From NCBI GenBank assembly GCA_020161015.1, contig JAIUOT010000056.1, positions 145,477-209,476 on the forward strand: DNA of 64,000 bases, in the 5' to 3' direction. A program made the translations under genes and the position numbers. This document shows positions 62,072 to 64,000 of the stretch, piece by piece. How positions within the stretch are numbered: position 1 is the stretch's first letter; each line of letters starts with the position of its first letter. This DNA comes from Actinomycetota bacterium. GTDB lineage: Bacteria; Actinomycetota; Actinomycetes; Propionibacteriales; Propionibacteriaceae. The notes under the pieces were generated by a model. The model was not told the DNA's origin, ran no database searches, and was given only the letters and a program-made list of their open reading frames with translations.

Positions 62072-62534
62072 AGCTTCTCATCCGCTCGTGCAACGGCCAG
62101 TACGCGCAGAACCGGGACAGCCCTGAGTCCAGCGGAGTGACGACCCGGGGGCGACGCCCAGCAGACGGCAAAGCCGACTACCGTGTGCTGTCCGGCGGTG
62201 AGGCCCGACTGATGCGCCTCGACGCCTCACTGATCGGGCGCCCGGCGTACAACGTCGTCACATCCAATTCGATTGGGAACCGATGCAGCCTGACCACCCC
62301 GGCGGCTAGCCTGCTCGCCCAGCGGGCTCAAGCAGCGTGGCGGGGCCAGCAAGCCCCCACCCCAGGCGATCGACGAATCCGTCCGACCGGCCAACATTTC
62401 GGCGGGACGGATGACATTGTTCGCGTCAACAAACCGAATCACGCTGGGCCGGGGGAGGCCATCGGCATCGCGTCCCGCGCAAGGAAGCCCGAGGACGAGG
62501 TGTTGTCATCGCCCGGCCCGCGGCCGCCCAATGC
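62072..62534. other. Gap between the two ISL3-type elements
   Basis: 463 bases. The longest plus-strand frame (from 62137) runs into the next element and has no recognisable domain; no minus-strand gene is supported. It may include the lost right terminus of the type-1 element and old genomic DNA. Nothing else seen. Confidence 0.55.
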
Positions 62535-64000
62535 GGCTCTTCACACTTGGGGTGGGGGCTGGTCGAGTCCTCCGGCGATCAGGAGCATGCGTAGCCGGTA
62601 GTTCTCTCGGTTTCTGAAGCCTCGGGCGATGCGGCGGTGCAACTCGATCAGGCCATTCACCGCTTCGGTGCCGCCGTTGTTGGCGCCGCCGGTTCGGAAG
62701 TAGCCCAGGAACGCGTCGGCCCACTGTTTCAGGGTGCGGCCGAGTCGGGCGATCTCGGGGATCGGGCAGCTGGGGAAGCTGGCGAGGATCTTCTCGGCCA
62801 GCGCCCGGCCGGTGGCCGGGTCGGCGGCGTGGTACACGTCTCGGACGCGTTGGGCGCATTGCCAGGCGACATGGACCTCTTCGTGGCGTTGGTCGGCGGC
62901 GATGGCTTCGGCGAGGCGGTGTTGTTGGCGCAGGGTCAGGTTCTCCGCCCCGGAGCGCAGGATGGTCCGGATCTTGTACAGCGGATCATTCTTCATGCCG
63001 CGGTGGCCGAGGGTGTCTTGCTGGACACGGCGGCGGACCTCGTCGACGGCCTGGGTGGCGAGCTTCACGACATGGAACGCGTCGAGCACGGCGGTCGCGT
63101 CGGCGAGCTGGTCGTCGATGGCGTTCTTGTAGCCACGGAACGGATCGAGGGTGGCGACCTGGACATGGGACCGGAACGTGTCGCCGCGGGCCTTCAGCCA
63201 GTCTTTGTACACCGTGCCGGATCGGCCCGGGACCAGATCGAGCAACCTCGCCCGGGTGCGTCCATGCTTGTCACGGGACAGATCCACCATGCCGGTCAGC
63301 TCTTTCGGGCCACGCTTGACCGGGCTGACGTGGTGCCAGATGTGCTCGTCGACCCCGAGGGTGGTGACCCCGGCGAACCGGGCCTCGTCCTTCGCCGCGG
63401 CGGCCAGGATCGGCCGGATCGAGGACCACACCGTCTTCCACGCCGTACCGAGCTGGCGCGCCACACCCGACACGCTGGCGTGCTCGCGACGGATCTGGTG
63501 CACCGCCCACCGGCAGGCCCGTGTGGTGAGCATGGCCCGGGGTTTGGCGACCTGCTCGTCCTGCTCGGTGAACACCCCGACCGGGCAGGCCGGCTCCGGG
63601 CATTCCCAGGTCCGTTTCCGCCACCGCAGCTCGACCGGCCGCCCGAACGACGGCGCATCGACCAGCCGGACCGTGCGCCGGCCATGACTCGAGGCGACGA
63701 CCCCGCACACCGGGCAGCCCATCACCGACCGGGCCGACTCGACCGTCACCCTCAGCCCGCCACCGCCGTCCCGCTCGACCCCGATCACATGCAGCCCGGG
63801 CAGGTCGACCAAGAGGTCGCAACGGTCGCAGTACTCGTCATAGTGGCAGCGCACGGCGCAGCCCGTAGGCTCAGACACAGGTCGAGGTCCTTGATGCAGA
63901 AGTGTGGTAACTCCTGATCCTGAGGGCCTCGACCCCCTACCTCACCGACCGTGCCCTCACCGGCGTGTCCCACTCACCCCCACCGCAGATCCGAAGAGCC
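62535..64000 (-). mobile_element. ISL3-family insertion sequence, type 2, complete
   Basis: Terminal inverted repeats are GGCTCTTCACACTTGGGGTG at 62535 and, at the window end, its partner ending GATCCGAAGAGCC at 63988-64000; beyond the GGCTCTTC core they agree again at GGTGGGGG. The length would be 1466 bases, and the element ends on the last base of the window. Left flank is CCCAATGC; an 8-base target duplication, if any, would be just outside. It carries one intact transposase. Confidence 0.85.
62541..63878 (-). CDS. ISL3-family transposase, intact
   Basis: 445-residue DDE transposase. The N-terminal zinc-binding part has CDRCDLL, GCPVCGVVASSHGRRTVRLV and CPEPACPVGVF. The HTH segment is HASVSGVARQLGTAWKTVWS. 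The catalytic core has FAGVTTLGVDEHIWHHVSPV, VATLDPFRGYKNAIDDQLAD, ATAVLDAFHVVKLATQAVDE and GANNGGTEAVNGLIELHRRI, giving the D, D and E positions. GTG 63878 is the likely start. The frame ends six bases inside the terminal repeat. No frameshift, so it may be active. Confidence 0.92.
   Translation of the reverse strand: MSEPTGCAVRCHYDEYCDRCDLLVDLPGLHVIGVERDGGGGLRVTVESARSVMGCPVCGVVASSHGRRTVRLVDAPSFGRPVELRWRKRTWECPEPACPVGVFTEQDEQVAKPRAMLTTRACRWAVHQIRREHASVSGVARQLGTAWKTVWSSIRPILAAAAKDEARFAGVTTLGVDEHIWHHVSPVKRGPKELTGMVDLSRDKHGRTRARLLDLVPGRSGTVYKDWLKARGDTFRSHVQVATLDPFRGYKNAIDDQLADATAVLDAFHVVKLATQAVDEVRRRVQQDTLGHRGMKNDPLYKIRTILRSGAENLTLRQQHRLAEAIAADQRHEEVHVAWQCAQRVRDVYHAADPATGRALAEKILASFPSCPIPEIARLGRTLKQWADAFLGYFRTGGANNGGTEAVNGLIELHRRIARGFRNRENYRLRMLLIAGGLDQPPPQV

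Noticed and set aside
62137..62601. 154-codon plus-strand frame between the ISL3 elements
   Set aside because: It continues into the terminal repeat of the next IS and shows no domain; codon pattern is not coding-like.

Overview
The window comes from a very GC-rich bacterium with dense coding, many GTG starts and short operons whose genes overlap by ATGA. The HelR-type helicase with a rifamycin-associated element, the ANTAR regulator, the ADP-dependent sugar kinase relic and the DtxR-like operators all point to Actinomycetota. A propionibacterial relative is possible, but no rRNA gene is present to decide. No rRNA, tRNA or CRISPR array was seen.

Region 1 (1-26.2 kb) looks like ordinary chromosome. 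It holds a fatty-acid desaturase, a DEAD-box RNA helicase, and a minus-strand operon made of a MASE1 membrane sensor, a PP2C/SpoIIE phosphatase, a family-2 glycosyltransferase, a STAS antagonist and an RsbW-like kinase, probably a partner switch around polysaccharide synthesis. It continues with a VOC protein, an MFS transporter, a LuxR regulator divergent from a metal P-type ATPase, an acidic-tailed membrane protein next to an ECF sigma factor, helR behind a rifamycin-associated palindrome, a flavoprotein, a YibE/F protein, molybdate uptake modABC with an HTH-TOBE regulator, and a winged-helix regulator divergent from PEP carboxylase.

Region 2 (26.2-47.7 kb) carries a secreted small protein, a hemerythrin protein and a PAS-ANTAR regulator sharing a palindromic intergenic region, an intact LuxR gene beside an inverted LuxR relic, and an MFS gene divergent from a DeoR regulator. 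Next is a large sugar operon (ASRT-family protein, binding protein, ATPase, two permeases, RpiB-like isomerase, ribokinase, rbsD) divergent from its LacI regulator across two perfect TGAAGCGCTTCA operators. After it come a MacB-like ABC pair, a methyltransferase-like membrane protein, an arsenic cluster (ArsP-like permease, arsR, arsM) and a TRIC/UPF0126 channel.

Region 3 (47.7-64 kb) is an accessory island with visibly lower GC. Its left edge is a scar in which two divergent genes have lost their 5' ends, followed by nested IS debris: an ISL3-type fragment interrupted by a complete IS110, itself next to a remnant of a second ISL3-type element. The cargo (about 50.6-60.4 kb) is an unusual one-strand cluster: Hsp70, a J-like/TPR/membrane protein, a GrpE-like exchange factor, a three-domain FtsK/EccC-like ATPase, a coiled membrane protein, a small helical protein, a calpain-like cysteine protease and two small proteins. 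The central 0.89 kb of the Hsp70 gene lies backwards between its N- and C-terminal parts, so turning it round nearly rebuilds the gene. A frameshifted ISL3 copy and an intact ISL3 element (ending exactly at base 64000) close the window; both have relatives in inverted orientation on the left side of the cargo. The cargo looks like a chaperone-assisted translocation or conflict system with a protease effector that may be phase-variable. That role is inference from domains and gene order.
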